A DNA stretch of 64,000 nt from Parelaphostrongylus tenuis (GCA_019055375.1 JAHQIW010003844.1:119609-183608); one strand, 5' to 3'; counted from the first letter of the stretch, positions 11,870-23,499 are shown. Made by a program: numbers and translations. The notes: a model not told the origin generated them from the sequence alone.

Positions 11870-11985
11870 TAGTAGTTCAATGGCCATCATATGCATCCGG
11901 AAAACGAAAAATGAGGGTTCGGATCCCGCCCAACGTTCAAAGTTTTGCATATCACTCAACAATATTGAATTTGTATTCGTAACAT
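11870..11985 (+). mobile_element. tRNA-derived SINE (family S6)
   Basis: B-box-like GGGTTCGGATCCCGCCC followed by the family tail TTTTGCATATCACTCAACAA. The tail recurs in many S6 copies (TTTTGCACATCACTCTACAA in the copy at 44.1 kb). Confidence 0.6.
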
Positions 11986-12289
11986 CATACCACAGCTAAT
12001 AGCGGTGATTAAAAAAATCTACTCGAGAAAACATAGCCATTAAGCATTTCTGTTCCTCAATTGCATTCAAACGTAATAATATCGAGCTAACCAAAAAGGG
12101 GTCATGCAGTAGCAATGATCCTGTTGATTAAGCAGATGGCACAAAGATCTGTGTCACTTTGTGATTTGATGAAACAGCCATTGGTATGTAGCCGCATGAC
12201 CATTTCCAACCCGTTGAATTCTGCGGACCCAACCTCGGTGTGTCTAACTGGCAAGGGCTCCAATCGCCACAATGGGAACGACTCCACTG

Positions 12290-12430
12290 CTCGGCCCAGC
12301 GACTCTGCCACTTTAACCTCAGTGGCGATCACTGCCTGTCTTACTTCTTCCTGTCACTCAGCACCCGTCCATCGGGAAGAAGGTCAATGGTTCGATCCCC
12401 TACCACAACACTTCATTGTGGTTTTTTTAA
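12290..12430 (+). mobile_element. tRNA-derived SINE (family S3), plus copy
   Basis: CACTCAGCACCCGTCCATC and GGTTCGATCCCCTACC (B-box-like) form the core. An inverted copy lies at 12755-12860 and a third at 57800-57920. It ends in a small CACAACACTTCATTGTGG hairpin. Confidence 0.6.
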
Positions 12431-12754
12431 TGTTATCTTTACGATGTCGATAAGTATCCAAGCTCCCTTTAGAACGTAATTATCTTAGCAAAAAACGCTT
12501 AGATGTATAACAACTCACTACTCTGGTAAGAATCGTAGAACATAGATGTAATTATACTATTTCGTTATAAGTTGCAGAATGTTGAAATTTATTGCTATAA
12601 ATTGCAGATTTTTGAATAAACGGTGATAAATAAATTATAAACAGTGATCGCTAATGTCGCGCCATTGATACACGAGATATGGTGTGATTTGATGTTTCAG
12701 TGATCCAAGTATATTGCAGTGAAGACAGAAAAACAATACCAATAAAACTACAGT

Positions 12755-12860
12755 GAACTGCTATAGCAGAGGATCGAACCAACAACCTTCTCCTGATGGA
12801 CGGGTGCTGAGTGGCACAGCGGAGGGAGACAGGTGTGGTTGCCACGCTGAGGCTGGAGTC
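12755..12860 (-). mobile_element. tRNA-derived SINE (family S3), inverted copy
   Basis: Reverse complement of the 12290-12430 copy: GGATCGAACCAACAACCTTC, GATGGACGGGTGCTGAGTGG. The stretch up to 12940 is unusually G-rich compared with its surroundings and holds no recognised gene. Confidence 0.6.
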
Positions 12861-13489
12861 GCAGAGAAGAGGCGGCGGGAGGGAAGGGTGGAGCTGGACA
12901 CGCGCAGTTTGTGTCCGCGGAAGTCAAGCGGATGAGAAATGAAGAACTGTATAGCTTGCTCTAACCGAAGAGATGACCGCTCTTACAAGGTTTGCGGGAA
13001 AGGACACATTGACAAAACGGTTAGACACTCTGTGCCCGTACCGAAGAGCGCTTATATTGGAAACTTGATGTGAAATAAAACGCTCCACTAGCCACGCATA
13101 GAGAACAAAAAAATTAAAGATCATATCTTCATACAAAAGTCGATATCCTCATACAGTAATCCACACTGCCTGTGCAAAAAAAACTCTTGTAGCTCTTTGG
13201 AAAGATATTAATATTCCGAAAAAAAAATCATTTGAAGTTCCCTGCGATTACTCGTGCCCTCGCTACATAACTCACGCCTTGACGTGTGCTAGGCGATTCT
13301 TAGCCTACGCAAGACTATGTGCGACTTGTCTCCGGTGAATAACTAACAGATTCGAGAAGTTGTCTCCCGTACAATCCAAAAATTTGTTTGTTACGTGTTT
13401 CCAAAATGCAGACACTTTTTCGAATTCTTCGAGGTTTGTGCTATCGCAAAGGTACTAACCAAAAAACTCGTGGTCGTGTAGAACATAAT

Positions 13490-13760
13490 TTTACTCCGGA
13501 TCTTACAAAGTATAACAAAGGTGTTTTGAAAAACCGGCCACAGACGACTCTAACCAGATACTAAGATTTTGAATGATTACTCACAATCCTATGGAAAGTT
13601 CCTGTCCAGCGATTGAGGTCAAATATTCATTTCTTGTCATCTAACATACAAGTTCCCTAGTTTGAATTGCGGATCAATGTGGACGTTCCAAGCTCTGAAG
13701 AAGGCGAATTCGCTCAAACATCAGCCACTGTAACATTATTGTAGTATATCATTGTGTTCA
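13490..13760. repeat. Repeat Y terminal fragment and PLE-like 3' tail fragment
   Basis: 13500-13650 matches the Y terminal repeat (AAAAACCGGCCACAGACGAC, GAATGATTACTCACA, GTTCCTGTCCAGCGA). 13695-13730 (GCTCTGAAGAAGGCGAATTC, AACATCAGCC) resembles the tail block of the Penelope-like element at 30870-30905 (GCTCTGAAGAAGGCGGGCGG, AACGTCAGCC). Confidence 0.5.
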
Positions 13761-14079
13761 ATATATACTACTATCCGAAAATCTTGCATCTACTCACCAA
13801 AGGGAACACTGAATTATCCAATATATGCCGTGATAGACAGAAAGTCAGTCCTATGAATTGTTTATTCAGCTCGTCAAGGAATTGACAGCGACCTTCAAAA
13901 CTCTATGTGAGAGACGTACCGCTGCTTTCCCCACACCATACGGAACATTGAATGTGTACTGGAGACCGGCCGCAGATGACATGTTGACAATCAGACCTGA
14001 TCTGAACGTACAAGTAGTAGGAGAAGAACGCTAGTACACCAAAAACGAAAATTCACTTCGAATTATCTTTTCGTATTTA

Positions 14080-14165
14080 TATTCAAGGATGCTGAATGAT
14101 ATACAAAACTCCCGACTGCAGGTGGAAGTTGAACGCGCGTTTCAGTCACATCGCTAGCAATTGCT
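14080..14165 (-). mobile_element. tRNA-derived SINE (family S6), minus copy
   Basis: GCTGAATGATATACAAAACT followed by CCCGACTGCAGGTGGAAGTT. This is the reverse complement of the S6 tail and B-box region. It sits in the intron between SDR exons 14001-13920 and 14708-14578 in copy A. Confidence 0.45.
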
Positions 14166-14354
14166 GGATAGTAGAATCCATTGGTTTGCCACGATTTTTT
14201 GTTTACTTCATAAGTATTTACCGTACAAACCAATGGCTCTACATTGGTCACTCAAAAACGCACGCATTACTACTATGGAGGGGCAAATCTGCTTATCTGA
14301 CCGTGAACTTCCGAGAACACAGAGGGGTTTTGAACGGCCCGGAAAAATAAGCAT

Positions 14355-14545
14355 GTGTGAAAAATAATTTTATTTGGATTTTACACCATTATAAGAAGTC
14401 TTTTTAAAAACCAGTTACGTATGACTCTAGTCTGAGATTCATGACTTCGAATGATTACTAACACTTTCATGGAAAGTTCCTTTCCAGCAGTTGAGGATAT
14501 TCACCTTGTACCCTCACAGCCGAAGAGAACCACACAAAAGGCTAG
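14355..14545 (+). repeat. Repeat Y terminal fragment
   Basis: Terminal-repeat copy: TGAAAAATAATTTTATTTGG, a CTTTTTAAAAACCAG block, GACTTCGAATGATTACTAAC, GTTCCTTTCCAGCAG. No internal region is present, so it is a solo end. Confidence 0.5.
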
Positions 14546-15064
14546 AACAGATAAGCCACGATCTATGCAGGCCTTACCTTCTCTTCACCATCATTCGAGC
14601 TGCATGTACACAACAAATGTAGTTGTTCCGTAATCCCACATTATTGACCGAATCCCAAAGCAGAGGATCTGCTTCAAAAAATGGAACCGAACCAGCATTA
14701 GCCATGTCCTTGATGAAATAACAATAAATTGCTTTATGATGATCATAGGAATTTGAGATGCCCGGTGTACGAATAGCATAAGATCTAAATGATTGGCAGA
14801 GAGTAACCTGGACACCTGAGTAAGCCGCGTTTACTAAGATGTTGAGAGTTCCTCCATTTTCCTTGTGAATACGATCGAAAAGCTCGGCAATCTCTTCATG
14901 ATCGGTATGGTCACAATAGACCGGGATTGCCACACCACCTCGATTTCGAATGTCTGCAAGATACAACCAATACGGCTCAAAAAAAGCAACAAATGGAAAG
15001 AAGCTCCTTCATCATCACTCGTGGAAAACCTTAGCAATTAACCGATGTCGGTAATTCGTAGATA

Positions 15065-15215
15065 AACGTTTATGTAAGAAACCGACCGTCCGCAGTCGTC
15101 TCAAGTGTTGGGAGATTTCGATGCTGGCTCTGCAGACTGTTCGTTGGCTTCCTACCACTAATGTAGACCGTCACTCCGGATTGGCCTAGCTGTAGAGCTA
15201 TGCCTCTTCCTGGAA
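15065..15215 (+). repeat. Interspersed repeat, copy 2
   Basis: Second copy of the 248-385 repeat (about 150 bp), lying in the intron where the missing SDR exon 2 would be expected. Confidence 0.7.
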
Positions 15216-15299
15216 ATCTTCAAGCATCAAAACTTTATGTGTGAATTTTCAACACCTGAAGATATACGAAGGCAAAAAACGTTCCTAACCTCCCAAGAG

Positions 15300-15420
15300 T
15301 GTTGAGTGATTTGCAAACTTAGAACCTCGGGCAATATTTAAACCCACGTCAGACCTTTTAAGCGATCACGTGTCAACCACTGCACTACCGGGGCTCTTGT
15401 TGTGCTACATACCTTGCGCG
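15300..15420 (-). mobile_element. tRNA-derived SINE (family S6), minus copy
   Basis: The order TTGAGTGATTTGCAAACTTA, AGAACCTCGGGCAATA, CAACCACTGCACTACCGGGG is the S6 tail, B-box region and head read on the opposite strand. Confidence 0.5.
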
Positions 15421-15849
15421 ACAAAAAGATTAATTCTGTCAGCAACCAACCATCAACGCTTTGGTTTGGCAAGCACATATTGATATTGAGACGAGTTACG
15501 TTGGCAGTTAACGCTCTGGGGACACCAACTGATCGATCGCACAGCGCAACTCGCAAGGGGGCGGGCTATTTTCGTTATTCAATTAGAGTTTTTCCTTCAA
15601 TTGGAAAGCGAAACCTTTGGTCTTTCGTGTTACTCTGATACTCTATGATTTTCTAGACATGGTCAAATGTTTTTCATGCATATGTAACATTTCTGTATGA
15701 TAAAAACGCGAAACGTAATCTTCTTTTCGCTCTTACAGCGTTCTTTGACAACCTTTCAATAAGCCAATTACAGCATCGAAATCCTCCTGATTTGGGCTAC
15801 GAGTTTGGCTAATAGCCATATATAAGCCTCAACAGAGAAAACAATGCAA

Positions 15850-17410
15850 ACTGAGTGTGAAATATAATTATATTTTCGCTGCTACAACGCAATAAAAGGG
15901 CTCTTTCAAAATCAATATATCGCTAGAATCGAAGAGCTTTGAGCTTTCAAATGATTGCCAAGTGTCTAAGAGAAAACCTGTGCCCACCGAGAAAGGCCTT
16001 CAAATATACGTGTACCACGGCTGGTACACGTCGGCTCCCATGGATTAAGGTATAAACAAAATCGACAACAAATGTTTACTGAATCCTTTGCGAGCTTTGA
16101 AATTCAGCTTTCGAGTAATATATGGATTCGAGATGAAAAATAGGTTCTTTTCAGTTATAAAGGGACAAATGAAAGCCGATCTCATTCGCTGGAGAGGAAC
16201 TTCTCATAGCGGAGTGTTAGCAACCATTCGAAAGCCGAGACTTCAGAATACAGCCCCACGTCGCCGGAAAAAAACTTTTTTTGAACGTTCCAGACAGGCA
16301 TGATACAGGCCGGACAGAGCTCTTTCTTTGGCAACGCAAGAGACATCTTTCTGTAGAAACGTCAAAAAAAGGTTGGTTCTTTCTGAATGCAAGCGAACAA
16401 GCGAAAGACCGATCTCATACGCTGGAGAAAAACTATCATAGGAGTGTTGGTAACCATTTGAAAGCTTAAATCTCTGGCTAGATTCCCACATGGCCGGTTT
16501 TTGAAAACAACCTCTTATAACGCTACAAAATTATATTTCACAAAACCACAAGTTTCTTTTATCTCGCTTATATTTCGCTGGACAAAAGTCTTTTCTTAGT
16601 GTGCTAGTCCTCATTCGATAGCAGAAGGTTCGATGAGCTCAAAGATATGTTTGCTTTTTGGAAAAGCTATTTTGATAGCGTTGCAGGAGAAAGAGAAGAT
16701 TTGTTCTTTCAACCTCTCATGACAGGGCTCCTTCTTTCAACTATTAGTGATCATTCAATGCCGTGAGTTACAATAATTCCGATGTTGTGCTCACTTTCTA
16801 GAAACACGGTTTACAGAAAAAATCTATCGAGTTTTACATTTCCGACGCCCTTGTTTACCGTCTGATTCACGAAGCGGGGGGTGGGAAAGAGGGGGTGATC
16901 GATCGCGTTCGAAATATTATTATTCGATTGGAGATTTTTTCACCGCATTGTCAGAAACTTCAGATGAAAACGTACGATTCCGATACTAAGGAAAATTCTC
17001 TATAAGCTGATATGCTTTCTGTGTTTTCCAGCGAATCATATGCGTATAGAAATGAAAGAGCACGGCGAGTATGAAATTTGATTTCTTTTCTGGATGTCAC
17101 ATCGTTCAAAAAGGGTATTTTGAAAAACTGACGACGTGGATCTGTAGCCCGAAGTCTCAGCTTTCGAACTTTACCAACACTCCTATGAAAAGTTCCTTTC
17201 CAGCGAATTAGGTCGGCTTTTTATTTGTTCTCTTATGATCAGAAAGAACCCAAAGGGTTTTTCGAAAACAGGCGACGTGGGGATGTAACCTGAAGTCTCA
17301 GCTTTCGGATGGTTACAAACGCTCGCATGAAAAGTTCCCCAGCGAACGAGATCGCTTTTCAATTTGTCCACAGATAACTAAATAGTACCAAAAAATCTTT
17401 ATCCAGCGAG
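15850..17410. repeat. Array of Repeat Y copies in SDR intron 1
   Basis: Several Y-family ends and a body lie side by side: a 3'-type end at 15860-16010, 5'-type ends at 16140-16290 and 16380-16530 (GATCTCATTCGCTGGAGAGG and GATCTCATACGCTGGAGAAA), a body at 16540-17060, then 3'-type ends at 17075-17240 and 17250-17400. This nesting fills the intron expected to hold SDR exon 2. The frames seen here are not conserved between copies at the protein level. Confidence 0.6.
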
Positions 17411-18083
17411 GAAAGGCCTCTGCAAATTGAAGGTCAAAATTACCCCCACCGTCCCCAAAGGGTTAACCGCCTTAGCAGCACTATCAACTTAAATTCCAAC
17501 AAGGTCAGCATTTTGCATCACATTTGAGCACTGAAACAACCTGACAAGCTGAATCGTACCGTCCTTTCGCTACGAAAAAGTCAAAAAAGTGAGCCGAGGC
17601 ATAAATCAAGTAACAAACACACCTACTCCTCTGCTCGCACCTGTGACCAAAGCGATTTGACCACCCAGCACACGACTCATTTTTGACGATAGCAGCTGAA
17701 ATCGTTGAAAAAGAGGGTGGAAGATCGATGGGCAAAGAAAGCGATAAATCCACGTTGCTGAGCCATGTTTATAAGGAACGATAATGAGATTACTGGATCG
17801 TGCAAAAGTAATTGCGATCACACGTTCCCGAGTTTGCGGTAATTTCGGTTTTCCATTGTATTCCATAATCGGACGGCAAATTTCAACAGCGCATAAACCA
17901 CAATTACTTTTTCACCGTCCTAACGACGTAGATCAGTTGCTATGGAACAGAAAAAATATCGAAAAAGAGACATCGATCGTTAGCCACAGATCACAGCAAC
18001 AACTAAAATTCACTTTAGTGCATCACAATGTGTTGTTGAACTGAGTCGCACAAAATAAAATATCTTAACACATCGTGAGAACG

Positions 18084-18175
18084 AGGTGGCGCAGTGGTTG
18101 AGTGGTACAGTGTATAACGAAATGAAGTGATAAATGAGTAATAGTTCCATCCCCTACCCCAACGCTGATTTGGGT
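18084..18175 (+). mobile_element. tRNA-derived SINE
   Basis: A-box-like GAGGTGGCGCAGTGGTTGAG, then AGTTCCATCCCCTACCCCAA in place of the B box. No cloverleaf with a proper acceptor stem is visible. It lies just upstream of SDR copy A. Confidence 0.5.
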
Positions 18176-18182
18176 ACTTTTC

Positions 18183-18960
18183 CGTTAAACGGCGACAGCT
18201 GAATATTCGACCCCATTCGCTGGATAGAAACTTTTCATAGGAGTCTTAGTAACCATTCCAAAGCTTGAATCTCTTGGCTACTGCGCCACGTGGCCATTTT
18301 CCGAGAAAGCCCCTGAATAACGCTGTAACAGAAAGAAGACGTTTGTATTTCACACACGCGTTCTTCTCGCAAGACAAAGCCTTTTCCTCAAACTATTAAT
18401 AACCATTCGATGGCGTAAGATTTAGATATTCTAGCGTTGTGCTTATTTTGTGGAAAGACCGTTTTTCTGCAGTACAGGAGAGAAAATAAGATCAAGTTTC
18501 ACATATTCGGCGTCTTGTTTACCGGTTTACCGGCTAATCTACGATCGGGGGTTCTGGTGGCCGCAGATTTCATGCGCCTGCGCGCTATCGATCAATCGAT
18601 AAAGCTTCGGCGGGTCACATTGAAGTGCGATTACTGTCATTCGATGAGGAATCGTTCCTCCGTTTCGAAAGAAATCTCTAATAAAACGTTTGACTCCGAT
18701 AATAGGAGATTTTCTCTACACGCTCATGTGCTTTTCCTGCTTCCAACGAGGTAATAGTTGAACTGCGCGGCTGATGTAGAACATAATTTTATTCCAGAAT
18801 TCACAGCGTTACAAAAGAGTTTTTCAAAAAACGGCTAGGTACCTCGCTAGCCAGAGATTTAAGCCTTCAAATGATTACTGACATTCTTACCAAAAGTTCT
18901 TGTCCAGCGGATGAAATCGAATATTCATTTGTCGCCGTCCTACGGAAAAGTTCCCTTATT
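18183..18960 (+). mobile_element. Repeat Y, near-complete copy
   Basis: Starts GGCGACAGCTGAATATTCGA and ends in TTCATTTGTCGCCGTCC. The internal block (CGTCTTGTTTACCGG, TCTAATAAAACGTTTGACTC) matches 36660-37505. The termini are inverted repeats of each other (GGCGAC... and ...GTCGCC), as in a non-autonomous DNA transposon. No transposase is recognised. Confidence 0.65.
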
Positions 18961-19199
18961 TGAAAAATCAACTGAATGTCTTAGCTCGACTATCTCCGAA
19001 ATTGCGAGGAGAATCGTCTCGATGAGCATTTTACGTCATTCACGAAAACGCTCAAATCCTCAAGTAGCAACTGAAGCAACACATGAATTGCTCAAAGATC
19101 GTTGTGGATGGTGCATGCGAAGAAACGATGCATCGATGCAAGAAGAGCTGAGATCCAGTAGTAAATTGCGGTAACGCGTCGTGTGAAACAAATAAAATA

Positions 19200-20720
19200 A
19201 AAAACTTTGAAGTGTTACTTTAAATCATGCGGAGTCGTGACCGAGTGGCTGTACTGCTCATCGTGAAGCGGCGTGGCGCTGATCCCCATCGTTCAACACT
19301 CTTCGACAATCATCAAAGAACGTCCTATGGGAGCGCCAGAGTTAGGATATCCTCGGCATTGCAAGAGACGTGCTCCATCAGTCTTCTAAGACGTTCAGCA
19401 AGACCAAGAATCGATACGGATTGAATGCTAGAAGTACTGGAATCCGCACAGGAAAAAAAAAACTGTGATGCGATTCACATCAAGTGATAAAATAACTTTG
19501 TGTGAGATAAGTTATTCAACTTTTTTTGACTTTATGCGTTTTTTACAGTTTTCCTTCTCACTGAGGGCCCAATACTTTTAGCATTCAGTTCAATTTTTCG
19601 TCTTCTTCTCAAGTGACGTAGAACACTAACTGGGCGGATCCCCTTGGAACCTCGAGGATAGCCTGGCTATCGCGTTCCATTATGCGTTGTTGTTGACTGC
19701 CGGAGAGAATTGGGGGCGAAGCCTCGTTCCCATGCTTGCTGCGAGGAGCACCACGATCACTTGGCCACGTTGCCCCCAGATATAATATGACGTTGAAGTT
19801 AGGAGCGAAAAAGGAGAGAATAAAGAAAGGCTGAAGACACGACAGAAGGCAAGTCCGACAGGAATCGACTGGAAGGTCAAAGAAATTGCCGACCAGGACG
19901 GAAGGAGATGATTCAAAACGATTTCGTTTTCGGTTACGAAAGATTCTATGCAAATAGAGAAAGACTTGTCTGCTGAAGTCTGGAGATCCTTATGAAACTT
20001 CATTACCAATCACTAAGCACTGCATCGTCCTACTAAGTAAGTCTCACCCTTTCAACATTAAAGGCAAAAATCAACGAGAAAATAGTTTTACTCAGTGTCT
20101 GCGTGGGCGGCATCAGCTGATCCGATATCTCGCTTGTAGCGCGCCTTTGCAATTGGAGCGCAGGTGTGTTTTAAGCAGTGGAAGGAAAACGGAAATTAGT
20201 CTTCGAAGGGTATTCATTGAGCTATACTAGGTTGAGAGAAAGTTCTTAAAAACCCGCTAAAATTTTGAATTTTATTTTTGTTTCACATGGTATCAGTGAC
20301 TGTCAATCCATGAGTATATTCCAGAAATATTTTCATCAGAAACTCCCACGGCTTCTACATCATTCGTGAGCGGTCGGTTTACTTTCTACCTCTGCTTTTG
20401 ATTTCGGTTTAACACCATCTTCGAATTAACTAATGGGAAACTCGGCCGAGGATCCGTCGCCGAAAGCATTCTTGAAAACGACATCATGAAGGCCAAGAAT
20501 CCCTTGCAAGGTCACGTCAGGAAACCAAAGAATACCATGTGCACGACCACCAATATACCATTTGGCGTGTGTGCTGGGGTCTGCACACCTAGTGAAGACG
20601 GACCATCTAAGTATCTTAGTAAGTAAGTAACTTCCACGGCAGTGCTAATTATAGTGCATCAGATTTGATTTACTCTTCGGATTTCAAATGGTGACGATGG
20701 ACAAAATTGAGCATTGAGTT
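19200..20720. other. No recognisable gene
   Basis: 19225-19290 has a tRNA-like head (GAGTCGTGACCGAGTGGCTG). 19610-19790 on the minus strand gives an open, non-repetitive frame with ILSGSQQQRIMERDSQAILE. It is richer in G and C than its surroundings and could be an isolated exon, but no domain is recognised and clear splice sites are lacking. The remainder shows nothing I can name. Confidence 0.35.
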
Positions 20721-20730
20721 TTCATAGGCT

Positions 20731-21180
20731 ATGACTGAAAGCGACAACTTTCGACAAGAGATGCTTCGAAGAAGATCTATGGGCTACCAAAGCCAAACTC
20801 TACTGCGGGCAGCTGCACGGAGTCTACGATGCGATCAAGGAAAAGTACCCGGCATTGATTCGTCGAAAGCACGCTGTTCCAGCAAGACAATGGCAAGTCT
20901 CACACCGCAAAGAAGACTAAGGAAAATTGGATGAATTGGAGGGAGTCGAGTCTTGTCCCGCAACCCTACAATCCGAATGCTGCGCTGTCCAATTAGCGTC
21001 CGTGTTTCCGCGCAATGGAACGTTCCGTGCGTGCACGCCGTTCGAGGCATTTGATCAAGCTGGAGAGGCATCTTAGGAGTTTTTTGACTCAAAGCCCAAG
21101 AAATGGCGATTACGAGCAGATCCCAAGTTTGCAGATCGTTGGCAGAAGATCATGGATAATGATGGTCTTCATTTCGAATA
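20731..21180 (+). pseudogene. Mariner transposase relic (C-terminal half)
   Basis: Frames in succession match the mariner catalytic region: KAKLYCGQLHGVYDAIKEKY, the QQDNGKSHTAK block (family HHDNARPHTA, second catalytic Asp), LVPQPYNPNAAL (family HPPYSPDLAP, here altered), and FDSKPKKWRL to RWQKIMDNDGLHFE before a stop. At least two frameshifts and a stop separate the blocks, and the third catalytic Asp region is changed. Without the N-terminal helix-turn-helix region this is a dead fragment. Confidence 0.8.
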
Positions 21181-21264
21181 ATACTATTGTTGTTTGATCA
21201 AATAGAATTCTTTTTATTTGACCGCTTTTAGTGATGTTATGATGTTACTCGTATAACCAGTGAT

Positions 21265-21380
21265 GTAGAGTGATGTGCAAAACTTCTGTGTCAGGCGGGA
21301 TTTGAATCTGCATCGAACTTTAATTGTGAGCGCATGCTTCAACCCGTTGCACTACTGACTCTCGTTTTGCCACTACTCTT
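21265..21380 (-). mobile_element. tRNA-derived SINE (family S6), minus copy
   Basis: GTGATGTAGAGTGATGTGCA, CAGGCGGGATTTGAATCTGC, CGTTGCACTACTGACTC give tail, B-box-like and head parts on the minus strand. It directly follows the mariner relic. Confidence 0.6.
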
Positions 21381-21384
21381 TTTT

Positions 21385-22205
21385 TATTACTGTTTCTAAT
21401 TGGATTTATGTATAAACTTTGAATTTTGAGCGGATGTTGAGGAACTGTTTCCTCAAGCTAAAACTTGATATGTACACTGCAGGGTTTATCGGTGAACGAT
21501 ATAGAGGCTACGTTGTTCATGCTCAGTCCGACTTGTTTCGCAATTTTTCCGTCCAATACTAGGTGCATTTATTTCATAGGTAGTCGAAAACTAATCGAAC
21601 CAGGATGAGAGAAGGCACAAAAACTCTACTTCGTACTTGATGATCTCAAAAAAACCTCCTGAGCACTTTTATTTAAAGAAATTTTGCTGAAAATTGGTGC
21701 AAAATACTCTCAAGTGCAGACAGCAATGCACTACCATATTCGACCATAATAATAACACATTTACATTGCAGCACGCCGATCATTCACACGCATGAAACAA
21801 TAGAGTGAAGTCACTTTATAACACCCTTTCGCTTCACAGTCTCTCAAATATTTTAGCTACCGAGAAAGCATTTCTTGTATCAAAAACTAAAAAGTTGACA
21901 TCACACGAGAAATTTTTCGTATCCCACTCAGCCAGCCAAACTTGACATTACGTACTCAATGAGTATAAAAAATTTCACACGACTTCCGTACTGCTTACAG
22001 TGAGTCCCCTGATGACTGCAGTTCTCCGAAAGGCACCGAAGCTGTGATTATTTTCAGAGGACAACGAAAGCTTGTGCAAATCTAAAACAGTCTACTTATC
22101 GCCAAGCAAGTGTGGTTGTGATGAGACAGATGAGAGTGGCAAAACATACGTAGCTACTGACATACCAACATCTGGAGGCTCAAAACATTCTCTCAGGCTA
22201 TTTCA
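21385..22205. other. No recognisable gene
   Basis: AT-rich sequence without a defensible exon, repeat with known relatives in the window, or RNA motif. Confidence 0.4.
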
Positions 22206-22209
22206 ACTG

Positions 22210-22510
22210 CTTATAACGAGGTGAGCAAAGATCAAAGACGCCGTTCTACACGCCATGATATTAAAAATAAGGTGGGCCTAGCACGTGATGCGCTTCAACG
22301 ATAACCTATGGACGAGAGCCGTTACCGACTGGATTCCTCGGGACATCAAACGTTTTACAGGAAGATCACCGACCGATTGGTCCGATTTCTTCACGAAAGG
22401 CATATAAGAAAGATATGATGCTCAGCGAATCCCTAGAGCGAGGAGGACTAACTGGGCCATTCTTGCAAGCGATAAATAAAAAAGGAGGGTTGTTGGTACC
22501 CACTCGAGTC
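22210..22510 (+). pseudogene. RTE retrotransposon 3' coding end
   Basis: Reads IKDAVLHAMILKIRWA, then HVMRFNDNLWTRAVTDWIPR, DIKRFTGRSPTDWSDFF, then RRTNWAILA. This is the conserved C-terminal region after the RT domain of RTE elements in nematodes (pattern KIRWAGHVMR, WIPRDxKRxxGRPPTRWxDFF). Stops after WA, after KGI and after ASDK show that it is inactive. Confidence 0.8.
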
Positions 22511-22984
22511 ACTCGACGATCATCGAGAGGTGATACAGGTGATAACGAAGTGAAAGCAGTTGATTGAAAGGCAGTGTCTATATGCTCAATAACAGTCGCA
22601 AACCATACACTGAAAAGTGATGAAAACCACAATTTTATGTGGGTTTTATCGAAATTCGTTTCTTCGTAATTGACCTCTCGGCTGTGTGTTGAACAGAGCC
22701 AAGTAATTTTTTCCACTTACATAGCGACCATATTTTTGAAGCATACGTTAAGGCAGGACTAACGGTGAGTTGAAAAGGTAAGCACGACATCGAATGTTCT
22801 TTTTTGTCTTCACGTCATCCTCGATCCTCTTTCTCTACCCAAGCAGCTCGCTACGTTCTACTTTAAGCTGGAGTTAATCTCTCATCGTGTTGGCATGTGA
22901 ACCTAATTAAACGTGACTAGAGTAATGGGATATAATCATTTCATTGAGTGTAATAGGTCATTAAATCCGTATAAACGTATCTGT

Positions 22985-23370
22985 TCCTCATAAACATCGC
23001 TCTTGTTGACTTCAGCTTGGACTAATCTTCCCACAAACGTCATCGAAATCCGTCAACATTCGCTTTTCTTTGATGATGCATAGTGTTGTAGAAGCGATGC
23101 CATCAGCAAAGTGAAGGTTTGGTTGTCGACAGCCGATTTTCACCCCATGTTGCTCCATTCTATTCTTCGCATGGCGCTTCAAATGGCTGTAAAGGATAGT
23201 TTTTGCAAGAGCTATCGCCTTGTCAAATCCCTGTTCTCACGTCAATAGTAATATCGTCATAGAACGTTGACATTTTGCTTGCAAAATCCCTATAAAGCTC
23301 TTGAACAATCGTTGCGTGCTTAGTAGGGAAGCCCTGCCTTTATGTTCATCAACAATCAATTCTGCCAGTA
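22985..23370 (-). pseudogene. RTE reverse transcriptase fragment
   Basis: Minus-strand frames read YRDFASKMSTFYDDITIDVR and TGI-stop-QGD (family GVRQGD), then HGVKIGCRQPNLHFADGIAS and LTDFDDVCGKI. HFADGI is the catalytic FADDI segment with one Asp replaced by Gly, so the active site is lost in addition to the frameshifts. It is oriented opposite to the RTE 3' end at 22210-22510, so the two are separate insertions or an inverted remnant. Confidence 0.75.
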
Positions 23371-23499
23371 CATTACTGCCTCATTTTTAACTAATCATAG
23401 TAATTACGATATCTGTGAAGTTAGCTTTACATCGGGGAGGTTTCAGCAAGAATAAAAGACTTTATGCGTAATCAAATGGTAACTTAAAAGAATTTCGTA

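Larger units (their letters stand above)
4991..17680 (-). pseudogene. DHRS1-like short-chain dehydrogenase, copy A (probably broken)
   Basis: Minus-strand SDR close to DHRS1. Exons: 17680-17623 (MSRVLGGQIALVTGASRGV), 14953-14808 (IRNRGGVAIPVYCDH to NAAYSGVQ), 14708-14578 (DPLLWDSVNNVGLRNNYIC), 14001-13920 (GLIVNMSSAAGLQYTFNV and PYGVGKAA), 10934-10788 (DRMSADMAIELQPYG, SLWPGMVRTELSE), 5473-5317 (ESAEFVGKAVVALAGD), 5134-4991. The nucleotide motif TGASRGVG and the catalytic Asn (NNVG), Ser (MSSAAG) and YGVGK are all present, and splice phases agree. Three defects are seen. The exon carrying the rest of the first Rossmann unit, roughly 30 residues between exons 1 and 3, is not found in the 2.7-kb intron. 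Exon 10934-10788 has an in-frame TAA at 10811-10809. The last exon meets TAG at 5051-5049 while the family-like C-terminus (RIPLWGMHFASYKF) continues in another frame. The summed exons plus the missing one would give about 315 residues, the usual DHRS1 length. Base-call errors could explain the point defects but not the missing exon. Confidence 0.75.

Noticed and set aside
19609..19953. Minus-strand frame with SGSQQQRIMERDSQAILEV
   Set aside because: Codon use looks gene-like but no domain, start or clear splice sites; kept only as a remark.
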